From positions 1,054,001 through 1,118,000 of the forward strand of contig NZ_CP060402.1 of NCBI RefSeq assembly GCF_015040615.1: a DNA stretch of 64,000 bases, read 5' to 3'. Below are positions 24,410-32,977 of this stretch, in pieces (position 1 is the stretch's first letter; each line of letters begins with the position of its first letter). The translations under genes and the position numbers were made by a program. The stretch comes from Microbacterium sp. YJN-G (GTDB taxonomy: Bacteria > Actinomycetota > Actinomycetes > Actinomycetales > Microbacteriaceae). The notes under the pieces are model-generated. The model ran no database searches and was not told the DNA's origin. It saw only the letters and a program-made list of their open reading frames with translations.

Positions 24410-27400
24410 CGCCCGCCGCCTCGACGGCGACCGACGTCGGCAGCGACGCCATCGGTGCCGACAGCGACGCCTTCGGCGCCGAGGCAACGGGCTCCGGCTC
24501 GGGTAACGGCTGGCCGCATCCGCCGCGCATCTCCGCCACCGACGTCGCGGCAGCCCTCGGACTGCCCACCCCGACGCCGGCGCAGCAGCGCGTGATCGAG
24601 GCGCCCGCGGCGCCCGCGCTCGTGGTCGCCGGCGCCGGAAGCGGCAAGACAGAGACCATGTCCGGCCGGGTCGTGTGGCTCGTCGCGAACGACCTCGTGC
24701 GACGCGACGAGATCCTGGGGCTCACATTCACCCGCAAGGCCGCCGGTGAGCTCGCCGAGCGCATCGGCGCCAGACTTGCGGTGATCGACGAGTACGGCCG
24801 CCGGGGTCTGCTCGGTCATCTGCCCGAGATCGTCGCCGCCGGCGATCTGCGCCGTGTCGACGACGCGGTTCCCGGGCGGCAGCGCGAGCTGGTGCGCTCA
24901 CATGTGCTCGACGAGCTCGCCGCGCGATACCGCACCGGATGGGATCCGGCCACACCGCGCACCGCGGAGGATCTGATGATCCGGCCGCGGGTGTCGACCT
25001 ACAACGCGTTCGCCGACGCCATCGTGCGCGAGCACGCGGCGCGCATCGGCCGTGACGCCGATGTGGCGATGCTGAGCCAGGCCGCGTCGTGGATGCTCGC
25101 CCGCGAGGTGGTGCTGCGCGCCGATCTGCCCGAGCTCGAGCAGATCGATTTCGCCGTCAACACCGTCGTCGACGCGGTGCAGCGGCTGGCGGGCGACGCG
25201 CTCGATCATCGCGCCGACCTCGACCGGGCCGGTCGGATCGCGGTCGACACGGCGGCGTCCTTCGACCTCTACCGCAGCGGCAACGAGACGATCGACAGGG
25301 CCGCGGCCAACCTGCTCGCGCTGCCGACCCTCGCCGCACTGGTGCGCGAGTACATCGCCGAGAAGCAGCGCAGGGGCGTGCTGGACTTCGCCGACCAGGT
25401 CAGCGGAGCCTACGACATCGTCGAATCCGCACCCGACGTGCGGGCAGAGCTGCGCGAGCAGCACCGCGTCGTGCTGCTCGACGAATACCAGGACACCTCG
25501 GTCATCCAGACGCGGTTCCTCGCCGAGCTGTTCCGCGACTCCGCCGTCATGGCGGTCGGCGACCCGCACCAGTCCATCTACGGCTGGCGTGGCGCGAGCG
25601 CCGACAACCTGTACGCGTTCTCGCGCTCCTTCGCCGGCGAGCAGCAGACGCGGACGTACAGTCTGATGACCAGCTGGCGCAACGACAGCAGCATCCTCGA
25701 CATCGCCAACCGCGTGCTCGAGCCGCTGCAGCGGCCCGGCCTGGACGTGCCCCCGCTCGAGCCGCGCCCCGGCGCCGGCGCGGGAGTCGTCGACGTGCGC
25801 TTCGCGTTCACCGTCGACGATGAGGCCGCGGAGGTCGCGCGCTGGTTCGCCGAGCGCCGCGCCGTCCACGCCGCGTCGGCCGACCCCGGCGAGAAGCCGC
25901 ACACCGGTGCGATCCTGTTCCGTTCCAAGCGGCACATGCAGACCTTCGCGGGGGCGCTCGCCGCCGAGGGCATCCCGCATCGCATCCTGGGACTGGGCGG
26001 CCTGCTCGCCACGCCCGAGGTCGTCGACGTCGTCTCGGTGCTGCGGGCCGTTCACGACCCGAACGCCGGGTCCGCACTCATCCGGCTGCTGGTCGGGCCG
26101 CGATTCGGCATCGGGGTGGCCGACATGGCGGCGCTGTACGACCTCGCCTCCGAGCTCTCCCGCCGAGACAGCGCGCTGCTGCCGCTGCCCGACGATCTGC
26201 GAGCCCGCATCCGCTCCTCCCGCGGGGCCGACGAGGCGGTCTCGATCGTGGACGCCGTGGATGTGGTGCGCAGCCTGCGCGACGACTACCGCCTGCTCGA
26301 GGGGATCACGCCCGAGGGGCGGGCTCGCCTGCGTGCCGCGGGCGAGATGCTCGAGCGGCTGCGCCGGGCGGCCACCCAGCCGATTCCCGAGCTGATCCGC
26401 ATGATCGAGCTCGAGCTGCGACTGGACATCGAGTTGGCCACCAACGAGACCCGCGGACCGGCCCGCGTGGCCGCCACCCAGCTGCGCGCGTTCGCCGACG
26501 AGGTGCGTGCCTTTCTCTCGGCCGATCAGCGCGGCACGATCGGCAGCCTGATCGCCTGGCTCGACAAGGCCGAGAGCACCGACGAGCTCATGCCCCGCCC
26601 CGAGCCGCCCGAGCCCGGCGTCGTGCAGCTGCTCACCATCCACGGCTCGAAGGGCCTGGAGTGGGACGCGGTCGCGGTGGTGCGCATGGTCGACGACGAA
26701 CTGCCCTCCCGCGTGAACGACACGTCTGGCTGGTTCGGTTTCGGGATGCTGCCGTTCGCGCTGCGCGGCGACGCCGATGCGCTGCCCGTCTTCGCGTGGT
26801 CGCCGCCCCCGTATGATCCGGCCGAGCCGGTGAAGAGCGTCAAGGCCGGCATCGCATCGCTGACCAGTTCGAGCAAGGCCGCGCCGGGAGCACTCACGGT
26901 CTTCAAGGGTGAGTACCGCGACTATCAGCGTCAGGAGGAGCGCCGGCTCGCCTACGTGGCGGTCACCCGCGCCCGCACCGACCTGCTGCTGACGGGCGCG
27001 CACTGGGCGGGGCAGAAGAGCCCCCGCACGCCGAGCCCGTATCTGCTCGAGGCCATAGACGTGCTCGGCCTCGAGCCGATCGGCACGGTGGACACCGACG
27101 ACAACCCCTATGCGGGGGCGGGGATGACGACCCAGTGGCCGCTCGACCCGCTGGGCGGGCGCCGCGCGGTCGTGACGACGGCCGCCGAATTCGTGCGCGA
27201 CGCCCTCGACCGTGCCGACGACATCGAACCGAGTGTCGAGCTCAGCCGCCTGCTGGCGGAGCGCGAGGCCCGGATGCGCGGTGTGGACGCCGCACCGCCG
27301 ACCCGGTTGCCGGCCTCGCGGTTCAAGGACTACATCACCGACTTCGATGGCACACTGGGCCGCATCGTGCGCCCCATGCCGGAGCGACCGTACCGGCAGA

Positions 27401-27933
27401 CCCGCCTGGGTACGCTGTTCCACGCCTGGGTCGAACGGCGCAGCGAGCAGGTCGGCGTCGGTGCGCGCATCGACGAGGGGCTGTGGGAGATCGATGACGA
27501 CGCGCCGGAATCCGCGGACGTCTCCGCGGCTGATGCGGCGGATCTCGACAGGCTGCAGCAGACGTTCGAGCAGAGCGAATGGGCGTCGCTGCGCCCGATC
27601 GCCGTGGAGATCGAGATCGACTTCGCGTTCGCCGACGGGCACATCGTCATCTGCAAACTCGATGCCGTGTATCGCCGCGACGATCGCGGCGGACGCATCG
27701 AGATCGTCGACTGGAAGACCGGACGCGCACCGCGCACGGCCCAGGAGCGCGAAGAGCGGATGCTGCAGCTCGCGCTGTACCGCCTGGCGTATCACCGCCG
27801 GTTCGGGGTTCCGCTCGACGAGATCGACGTCGCGCTGTACTACGTCGCGGACGACCTCGTCATCCGCGGAGACCGGGTCTACTCCGAGGCGGAGTTGGTC
27901 CAGCGCTGGAGCGCGGCGCGCGCGGCGCGCTGA
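24406..27933 (+). CDS. adnB: Helicase-nuclease subunit AdnB-like
   Basis: 1,175 residues. After a low-complexity N-terminus, P-loop AGAGSGKT (75-82), motif II LLDEYQDTS (about 357), GDPHQSIYGWRGA (about 385), TIHGSKGLEWD and VTRARTD define an intact UvrD/Rep motor. A RecB-type nuclease follows with IVDWKTGRAP near 1100. It forms the leading motor/nuclease partner of AdnA in resecting double-strand breaks (known for mycobacteria). ATGA overlap with adnA implies coupled, stoichiometric synthesis. Its 3' end overlaps the convergent pseudo-phosphotransferase gene by 55 nt. Confidence 0.92.
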   Translation: MTPAASTATDVGSDAIGADSDAFGAEATGSGSGNGWPHPPRISATDVAAALGLPTPTPAQQRVIEAPAAPALVVAGAGSGKTETMSGRVVWLVANDLVRRDEILGLTFTRKAAGELAERIGARLAVIDEYGRRGLLGHLPEIVAAGDLRRVDDAVPGRQRELVRSHVLDELAARYRTGWDPATPRTAEDLMIRPRVSTYNAFADAIVREHAARIGRDADVAMLSQAASWMLAREVVLRADLPELEQIDFAVNTVVDAVQRLAGDALDHRADLDRAGRIAVDTAASFDLYRSGNETIDRAAANLLALPTLAALVREYIAEKQRRGVLDFADQVSGAYDIVESAPDVRAELREQHRVVLLDEYQDTSVIQTRFLAELFRDSAVMAVGDPHQSIYGWRGASADNLYAFSRSFAGEQQTRTYSLMTSWRNDSSILDIANRVLEPLQRPGLDVPPLEPRPGAGAGVVDVRFAFTVDDEAAEVARWFAERRAVHAASADPGEKPHTGAILFRSKRHMQTFAGALAAEGIPHRILGLGGLLATPEVVDVVSVLRAVHDPNAGSALIRLLVGPRFGIGVADMAALYDLASELSRRDSALLPLPDDLRARIRSSRGADEAVSIVDAVDVVRSLRDDYRLLEGITPEGRARLRAAGEMLERLRRAATQPIPELIRMIELELRLDIELATNETRGPARVAATQLRAFADEVRAFLSADQRGTIGSLIAWLDKAESTDELMPRPEPPEPGVVQLLTIHGSKGLEWDAVAVVRMVDDELPSRVNDTSGWFGFGMLPFALRGDADALPVFAWSPPPYDPAEPVKSVKAGIASLTSSSKAAPGALTVFKGEYRDYQRQEERRLAYVAVTRARTDLLLTGAHWAGQKSPRTPSPYLLEAIDVLGLEPIGTVDTDDNPYAGAGMTTQWPLDPLGGRRAVVTTAAEFVRDALDRADDIEPSVELSRLLAEREARMRGVDAAPPTRLPASRFKDYITDFDGTLGRIVRPMPERPYRQTRLGTLFHAWVERRSEQVGVGARIDEGLWEIDDDAPESADVSAADAADLDRLQQTFEQSEWASLRPIAVEIEIDFAFADGHIVICKLDAVYRRDDRGGRIEIVDWKTGRAPRTAQEREERMLQLALYRLAYHRRFGVPLDEIDVALYYVADDLVIRGDRVYSEAELVQRWSAARAAR

Positions 27934-29246
27934 GCCTCCTCGGCGGAGTCGATGTCCGAAGGCTGAGCCGCGGAGGCGTCGTCCGTCCCTGTCTCGGCCT
28001 GGGGCACGCTGTGGTTCGATCCGCGCACGCCGGCGATGTCGGAGAGATCCTGCGTGGGCTGCTCCCACTGCGAGGAAGACGAGTCGTCGTCCTCGCGTGG
28101 GGCATCGTGCCCGACCGAAGGGGCGTCGTCCGCCTCCGTCGTCGCCTCGTCGGCCTCGCCGACTTCGGCATCCGATTCGTCTTCGCCCGGCCAGAGGTCC
28201 TCGGGGCGGTACGCATCGGTCTGCATCGACGTGTCGGCGACGGCCGGCACCGTGTCGGGGGTGCGATCGAGCACGTCGAGCGCGGAATCGACACCGCCCG
28301 TGTAGGCGGCCACGACACGCAGATCATCGCTGCGCAGTCCATCCGAGAGCGACTCCAGCAGCGCCGCCGCATCGTCGACGATGTCGGGGCGGCGCAGATC
28401 GTGCCCGTGCACCAGCCAGCGTGCGAACTCCAGCTCGGCGTGCAAGCGAGCGCGCACCCGCAGCGCGTCATCGGTGGCGCGGCCAGAGGCCGCGACGTAG
28501 GCGCCGTGGATGTCATCGGCGGCTTCGGGTGCGCCCGAGAGCCAGGCGAGATCCTCGGCCGGATCGCCGACGGTGAGTCCGCGCCAGCCGAGCATGCCGG
28601 TCACCTGCGGACCCTCGTCGGGGTCGTCCTCGAAGAGGAACGACGGCGCCTGGATCCCCGCGAGGATGACAGTCGCCTCGAAATGCCACAGCTCGTCGTC
28701 CGAGGCGGCATCCCGCCAGCGCGACGTCAGACGCGCGGGCACACGCCCTGTCGACGCTGCGCGATCGATCAGCTGCTGGATCTCGGCGCGGACGCCCGCG
28801 GCATCCCGCACGGTCAGCCCGGCCGCCCGCACGACGGATGCCGGCAGTGCATGCACCGCGGCGATGGCGGCTCCGACCGAGTGCGCCGCTCCGCGGCCAC
28901 CGGGGATGTGCGCAGCGTCGATCTGGAACCCCGGCAGCAGATCGGCCACCAGCGCACGCGCCTCGCCGACGCGGGTTTCGCCGAGGTAGGTCGGAACCTG
29001 GAACGGTAGCATCTCCCGCGCGCCGGCGGTCAGGGCCCGCAGCGCTAGCGACTCCTCGGCCAGTTCCCGGGCCGCCACATCGTCCTCCGCGACGCGGATG
29101 ACGAGCTCGCGCCCGTCGGCGAGAGTGGCGATCGCGGAATCGAACCTGCCGTCCCCGTCCGAGGTCAGGGCGCGGGCGCCGACGACCTCCGCCCCGGGCA
29201 GTGCGGCCGTGACCGCCGCCACTAGAGTGAAAGGTGAGCGTGCCAT
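27879..29246 (-). CDS. Degenerate APH-fold phosphotransferase (pseudokinase candidate)
   Basis: 455 residues; an APH/ChoK-like domain (about 10-300) plus an acidic disordered tail. The shape of the catalytic region is kept but not its residues: VILAGIQAPS-FLFED (193-207) aligns with the usual LLHGDLHPGN-FLFED, so His, Asp and Asn become Leu195, Gly197 and Ser202. The metal-binding DW site reads MLGW (218-221) within VTGMLGW...VGDPAEDLAWL. Catalysis is therefore unlikely. The ATG at 29246 has both GGAGG and TACCCT (29254-29259). Placed between adnB and nudC, a location shared with other actinobacteria by inference. Confidence 0.75.
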   Translation of the reverse strand: MARSPFTLVAAVTAALPGAEVVGARALTSDGDGRFDSAIATLADGRELVIRVAEDDVAARELAEESLALRALTAGAREMLPFQVPTYLGETRVGEARALVADLLPGFQIDAAHIPGGRGAAHSVGAAIAAVHALPASVVRAAGLTVRDAAGVRAEIQQLIDRAASTGRVPARLTSRWRDAASDDELWHFEATVILAGIQAPSFLFEDDPDEGPQVTGMLGWRGLTVGDPAEDLAWLSGAPEAADDIHGAYVAASGRATDDALRVRARLHAELEFARWLVHGHDLRRPDIVDDAAALLESLSDGLRSDDLRVVAAYTGGVDSALDVLDRTPDTVPAVADTSMQTDAYRPEDLWPGEDESDAEVGEADEATTEADDAPSVGHDAPREDDDSSSSQWEQPTQDLSDIAGVRGSNHSVPQAETGTDDASAAQPSDIDSAEEAQRAARAALQRWTNSASE

Positions 29247-29417
29247 GTCCTCCAGGGTAGGCGCGCACCGCGGTCGGGACGCCCACGCCACGCCCGTGCC
29301 GCGGCAGAGGGGCTCTCACTCCGAACGGGAGCGCTGCGCGGAGTGCGGATGCCGAGAGGGAACACCGCGCGCAGTCCGTGGAGAGGCGAGCGCACCGCGC
29401 GAGAGCAGGAGGAGCAC

Positions 29418-30338
29418 ATGACCGCGAAGCGGGACATCCTCGACCGTGCGGCTGAGCTGCGCGTCGAGCCGGAGGTCATCGACCGGCTGCGAAAGGAACC
29501 GGGCACCCGGGTCGTCGTCGTCCGTGAAGGGCGGCTGCGGGTCGTGGACGACACCGTCGTGCGCACCGACGCCGGCAGCGTCGGCGAAGCCGACTGGGCG
29601 CTGCTCGGACGCGACCACGACGGCAGGGCGCTGCTGCTGGCATCCGTCCCGCCCGTCACCGACAGCATCGACAGCGCCCCCGAGGAGACCTGGCTGGGCC
29701 TGCGGGATGCCGGCGGTCGGCTCGACGCGCACGACGCCGACCTGTTCGTCACCGCGATCGCACTCGCCGCCTGGCTCGTCGACGTGCGCCACTGCCCGTC
29801 GTGCGGCACGGCACTCGAGCTGCAGCAGGCCGGCTGGTCGCGGCGCTGCGCGACCTGCAGCAGCGACCACTTCCCGCGCACCGACCCGGCGGTGATCGTC
29901 GCGGTGGAGAGCCCCGACGGTGAACGGCTGCTGCTCGGAGCCAACGCGAACTGGCGCGGACGGATGCACTCCTGCTTCGCGGGCTTCGTCGAAGCGGGGG
30001 AGTCGCTGGAGGACACTGTGCACCGCGAGATCGCCGAGGAGGCGGGTGTGCAGCTGCGAGACCTGCGCTACGTGTCCTCGCAGGCCTGGCCCTACCCGCG
30101 CTCGCTCATGCTCGGATTCCGTGCTGTCGCCGTCGACGAGCAGACGAAGCCGGACGGGGAGGAGATCATCGAGGTGCGCTGGCTGACCCGCGAAGAGATC
30201 GGCCGATCCCTCGCAGGCGACGGACCGGTCGGGCTGCCCGGACCCGCGTCGATCGCGCGGCGGCTCATCGTCGACTGGTACGAAGATGGCGCTCGCCGCG
30301 TGTCCGATATGCAGTCGGACGGGAGCACACCGGCGTGA
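29418..30338 (+). CDS. nudC: NADH pyrophosphatase / NAD-cap hydrolase
   Basis: A 306-residue Nudix hydrolase cleaving NAD(H) to NMN(H) and AMP and, in E. coli, removing NAD caps from RNA. A zinc ribbon CPSCG...CATC begins near 125, the Nudix box GFVEAGESLEDTVHREIAEEAGV spans about 190-212 (G-x5-E-x7-R-E-x2-E-E), and the family motif SQAWPYPRSLM follows where SQPWPFPxS is usual. AGGAGGAG precedes the ATG by 4 nt. The stop overlaps the uvrD2 start as GTGA. Confidence 0.93.
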   Translation: MTAKRDILDRAAELRVEPEVIDRLRKEPGTRVVVVREGRLRVVDDTVVRTDAGSVGEADWALLGRDHDGRALLLASVPPVTDSIDSAPEETWLGLRDAGGRLDAHDADLFVTAIALAAWLVDVRHCPSCGTALELQQAGWSRRCATCSSDHFPRTDPAVIVAVESPDGERLLLGANANWRGRMHSCFAGFVEAGESLEDTVHREIAEEAGVQLRDLRYVSSQAWPYPRSLMLGFRAVAVDEQTKPDGEEIIEVRWLTREEIGRSLAGDGPVGLPGPASIARRLIVDWYEDGARRVSDMQSDGSTPA

Positions 30339-32056
30339 GTGCGCTGGACGCCCTCGATGAGCGCCAGCGCGAAGCGGCATCCGTGCTGCGCGGCCCTGTG
30401 GCCGTGCTCGCCGGTGCCGGCACCGGCAAGACCCGCGTCATCACGCACCGCATCGCGCACGGCGTCGACACCGGCGCGTACACGCCCGCCCGCGTGCTCG
30501 CGCTCACGTTCACGACCAAGGCCGCAGGCGAGATGCGCGGCCGGCTGCGGGCACTCGGCGTCCGCGGCGTCACGGCACGCACGATCCACAGCGCGGCCCT
30601 CGCCCAGCTGAATTACTTCTGGCCGACCCTCGCCGGCGACACCGCCCCCCGCATCATCGACAACAAGGTGCGGATGCTGGGTCAGGCGGCCGACGCGATG
30701 GGCATCCGGCCCAGCACGTCGACGCTGCGCGACATCGCCTCCGAGATCGAGTGGCGCAAGGTGTCGATGCTCTCGATCGACCAGTACGCGCAGCAGGAGC
30801 GGCCGATCAGCGGCATCCGACCCGAGCAGCTGCTCGAGCTGCAGGCCCGTTACGAGGCGTTCAAGGACGACCGGCGCCAGCTGGACTTCGAGGACGTGCT
30901 GCTCGCCTGCGCGGGCATGCTCGAGACCGAGGACCGCGTCGCCGCGACGGTGCGCGAGCAGTACCGGCACTTCACCGTCGACGAGTACCAGGATGTGTCG
31001 CCGCTGCAGAACCGGCTGATCGAGCTGTGGCTCGGCGACCGCCGCGACATCTGCGTCGTCGGCGACGCCAGCCAGACCATCTACTCCTTCGCGGGCGCGC
31101 AGCAGCGGCATCTGCTCGAGTTCGAGAAGCGGTATCCGGACGCGACGGTGGTGCGGCTCGAGACGAACTACCGCTCCCGGGCGCCGATCCTCGCGGCGGC
31201 GAACGCGCTGATGAAGGGCCGCCCCGGCGCGCTCGAGCTCGTGCCGGCGGATGCCGCCACCGGCGGCGAAGCGCCCGCCGTGATCGCCTACGACACCGAG
31301 CGCGAGGAGGCGGATGGCGTCGCCGCGGCCGTCGCCGCGCGCATCGCCGACGGCGTCTCACCCGCCGACATCGCGATCCTCTACCGTGCGCACGCCCAGT
31401 CGGCAGTGCTGCAGCAGGCGCTCGCCGCCCGCGGCATCGCGACCAGCGTGCTCGGCGGAAAGCGGTTCTTCGACATGCCCGAGGTGCGGCAGGCGGTGCT
31501 CGCCCTGCGCGGCGCCGCGGTGGCGCCTTCGGATGCCGGATTCCTGCCGGCGGTGCGCGACGTGCTGCGCGGACTGGGGCTGACCGAGGAGCCGCCTGCC
31601 GCGGGCGGCGCGCAGCGCGACGGGTGGGAGGCACGCCGCGCGATCCTGCGGCTGGCCGAAGAGGCGCCGGAGGGGACGACGCTGCGCGTGTTCGCCGACG
31701 AGTTGATGGCGCGGGCGAAGGACCAGCACGAGCCGACCCTGCGCACGGTGACGCTGTCGACGCTGCACGCGGCGAAGGGCCTGGAGTGGCCGCATGTGCT
31801 GCTCGCCGGCTGGGCGGAGGGTGCCCTGCCGATCTCGTATGCGTCGACCTTCGAGCAGGTCGATGAGGAGCGGCGCCTGGCGTATGTGGGGATCACGCGG
31901 GCTGCGCGTACGCTGTCGATCTCGTGGTCGCGGAGCGCGGGGCGGGGGGAGCGGGCTCCGTCGCGTTTTCTCGCGGAGATCGGGACGACAGGTCGCGGCA
32001 CCGGCATCCTGCGTGATACCGCACCGACCGCCAGACGAGCCGTCCGTCCGGACTGA
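30335..32056 (+). CDS. uvrD2: UvrD2-like superfamily 1 DNA helicase
   Basis: A 573-residue helicase with P-loop AGAGTGKT (26-33), TFTTKAAGEM, VDEYQDVSPLQ (about 215), GDASQTIYSFAGA, LETNYRSRAPI, TLHAAKGLEW and VGITRAARTL. Mycobacterial UvrD2 (Rv3198c) is about 700 residues and carries an HRDC domain and a tetracysteine module after the motor; this protein ends soon after the motor and has neither. Locus and N-terminus support orthology. The last 164 nt overlap the convergent ThiF-like gene. Confidence 0.85.
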   Translation: MSALDALDERQREAASVLRGPVAVLAGAGTGKTRVITHRIAHGVDTGAYTPARVLALTFTTKAAGEMRGRLRALGVRGVTARTIHSAALAQLNYFWPTLAGDTAPRIIDNKVRMLGQAADAMGIRPSTSTLRDIASEIEWRKVSMLSIDQYAQQERPISGIRPEQLLELQARYEAFKDDRRQLDFEDVLLACAGMLETEDRVAATVREQYRHFTVDEYQDVSPLQNRLIELWLGDRRDICVVGDASQTIYSFAGAQQRHLLEFEKRYPDATVVRLETNYRSRAPILAAANALMKGRPGALELVPADAATGGEAPAVIAYDTEREEADGVAAAVAARIADGVSPADIAILYRAHAQSAVLQQALAARGIATSVLGGKRFFDMPEVRQAVLALRGAAVAPSDAGFLPAVRDVLRGLGLTEEPPAAGGAQRDGWEARRAILRLAEEAPEGTTLRVFADELMARAKDQHEPTLRTVTLSTLHAAKGLEWPHVLLAGWAEGALPISYASTFEQVDEERRLAYVGITRAARTLSISWSRSAGRGERAPSRFLAEIGTTGRGTGILRDTAPTARRAVRPD

Positions 32057-32759
32057 CCCGCACCATCACGCCGGCCGACGGCACCGGCGTGCGCAGCACG
32101 CGCGCGACCAGCTCGGCCGCGCGGGCGATCCGCGCCGTGCTGATGGCCGCGGGGCGGCCCACCAGCTGTGCGTGCAGCATGGGCCAGGCGGGATCGCGCA
32201 GGCACTCGTGCGCGTCGCGGCACGACAGGCATGGGGTGGTGCCGGGGATCACGAGCGGTCCGATCGTGGCGGCCTGCTGCTCGAACGCCACCGGGAGGTG
32301 CGGCAGGTCGTCGCGCAGGTACGGGGCGAACTGCAGCGCGGCCGCCGCGCCTTCGACGAGGACCACGGCGACGGCATCCGGGTCCTGTGCGGTCGTGACG
32401 TCCATGCCCTCGTCGAGCAGTGCCTGGCGCATCCGCTCGGGCGCGCGCGCATCGGAGACGTTCACCCCGTCGATCCAGACCGGCGGGGCGGGCGGCGGAT
32501 CCGAGATCAGCACGGGCCGCAGGCGGGCGAGCAGCTCGCGGGCGGCGTCGCGTGGTGCTCCCACACCGTGCGCGATCACGTCGAAGGATGCCAGCCTGAT
32601 GCCGGTCTGCAGCTGGGCCAGCAGCGGCTCGACCCACGCTTCTGCGGCGTCGATCGACAGCACGGCCTCGAGGCCGAACTGCACCGTGTCCTCATCGCGC
32701 CACAGCAGCGGGTAACGAGAGTCGAGGCGCGTGGTCGTCGGATCGGTCCGGGGGCTCAT
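31893..32759 (-). CDS. ThiF/TOMM cyclodehydratase-like protein (Rv3196-like)
   Basis: A 288-residue protein resembling the E1-like/leader-binding half of TOMM cyclodehydratases. IPGTTPCLSCRDAH followed by RDPAWPMLHAQL is the diagnostic cysteine-containing segment, and a second cysteine pair HAGCRC near the C-terminus could complete a zinc site. No precursor peptide, YcaO or dehydrogenase gene is nearby, so it is not part of a visible peptide-modification cluster. CACAAT (32767-32772) lies 7 nt before the ATG, next to GGGAG. The basic C-terminal 35 residues are encoded inside the antisense overlap with uvrD2. Confidence 0.72.
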   Translation of the reverse strand: MSPRTDPTTTRLDSRYPLLWRDEDTVQFGLEAVLSIDAAEAWVEPLLAQLQTGIRLASFDVIAHGVGAPRDAARELLARLRPVLISDPPPAPPVWIDGVNVSDARAPERMRQALLDEGMDVTTAQDPDAVAVVLVEGAAAALQFAPYLRDDLPHLPVAFEQQAATIGPLVIPGTTPCLSCRDAHECLRDPAWPMLHAQLVGRPAAISTARIARAAELVARVLRTPVPSAGVMVRVSPDGRLVWRSVRYHAGCRCRDLSSRSPRENATEPAPPAPRSATTRSTAYAQPA

Positions 32760-32895
32760 GCTCCCGATTGTGGGCGCTCCGCGCGCGCCGCGGGGCGCCT
32801 TCACGGGACCCGTGGATAACCCGCCGCAGATCCTCACCTGTGCAGGACGACTCCCGCAACGCACGTCCACGCCCCACGCCCCGTGACCCGACCGC

Positions 32896-32973
32896 CGAAA
32901 CCCCTCATGAGCGTCCAGACCCCTCGTGAGCAACGCGATTCACGAGGGGTGTGGGCAATCAGGAGGGGTTTCG
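32896..32973. terminator. Nested double hairpin downstream of the zincin-like gene
   Basis: An outer 11-bp perfect pair CGAAACCCCTC (32896-32906) / GAGGGGTTTCG (32963-32973) encloses an inner 11-bp pair ACCCCTCGTGA (32919-32929) / TCACGAGGGGT (32940-32950). It begins 5 bp past the zincin-like stop on the minus strand and probably ends that transcript. Confidence 0.7.
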
Positions 32974-32977
32974 ACGA

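Noticed and set aside
24898-28068. A 1,056-codon minus-strand open frame
   Set aside because: It mirrors adnB across its whole length; low-complexity His/Arg/Gly composition and no motifs.
31893-32759. TOMM/RiPP biosynthetic cluster
   Set aside because: No YcaO, dehydrogenase, transporter or precursor peptide lies nearby; the gene sits in a conserved housekeeping block.
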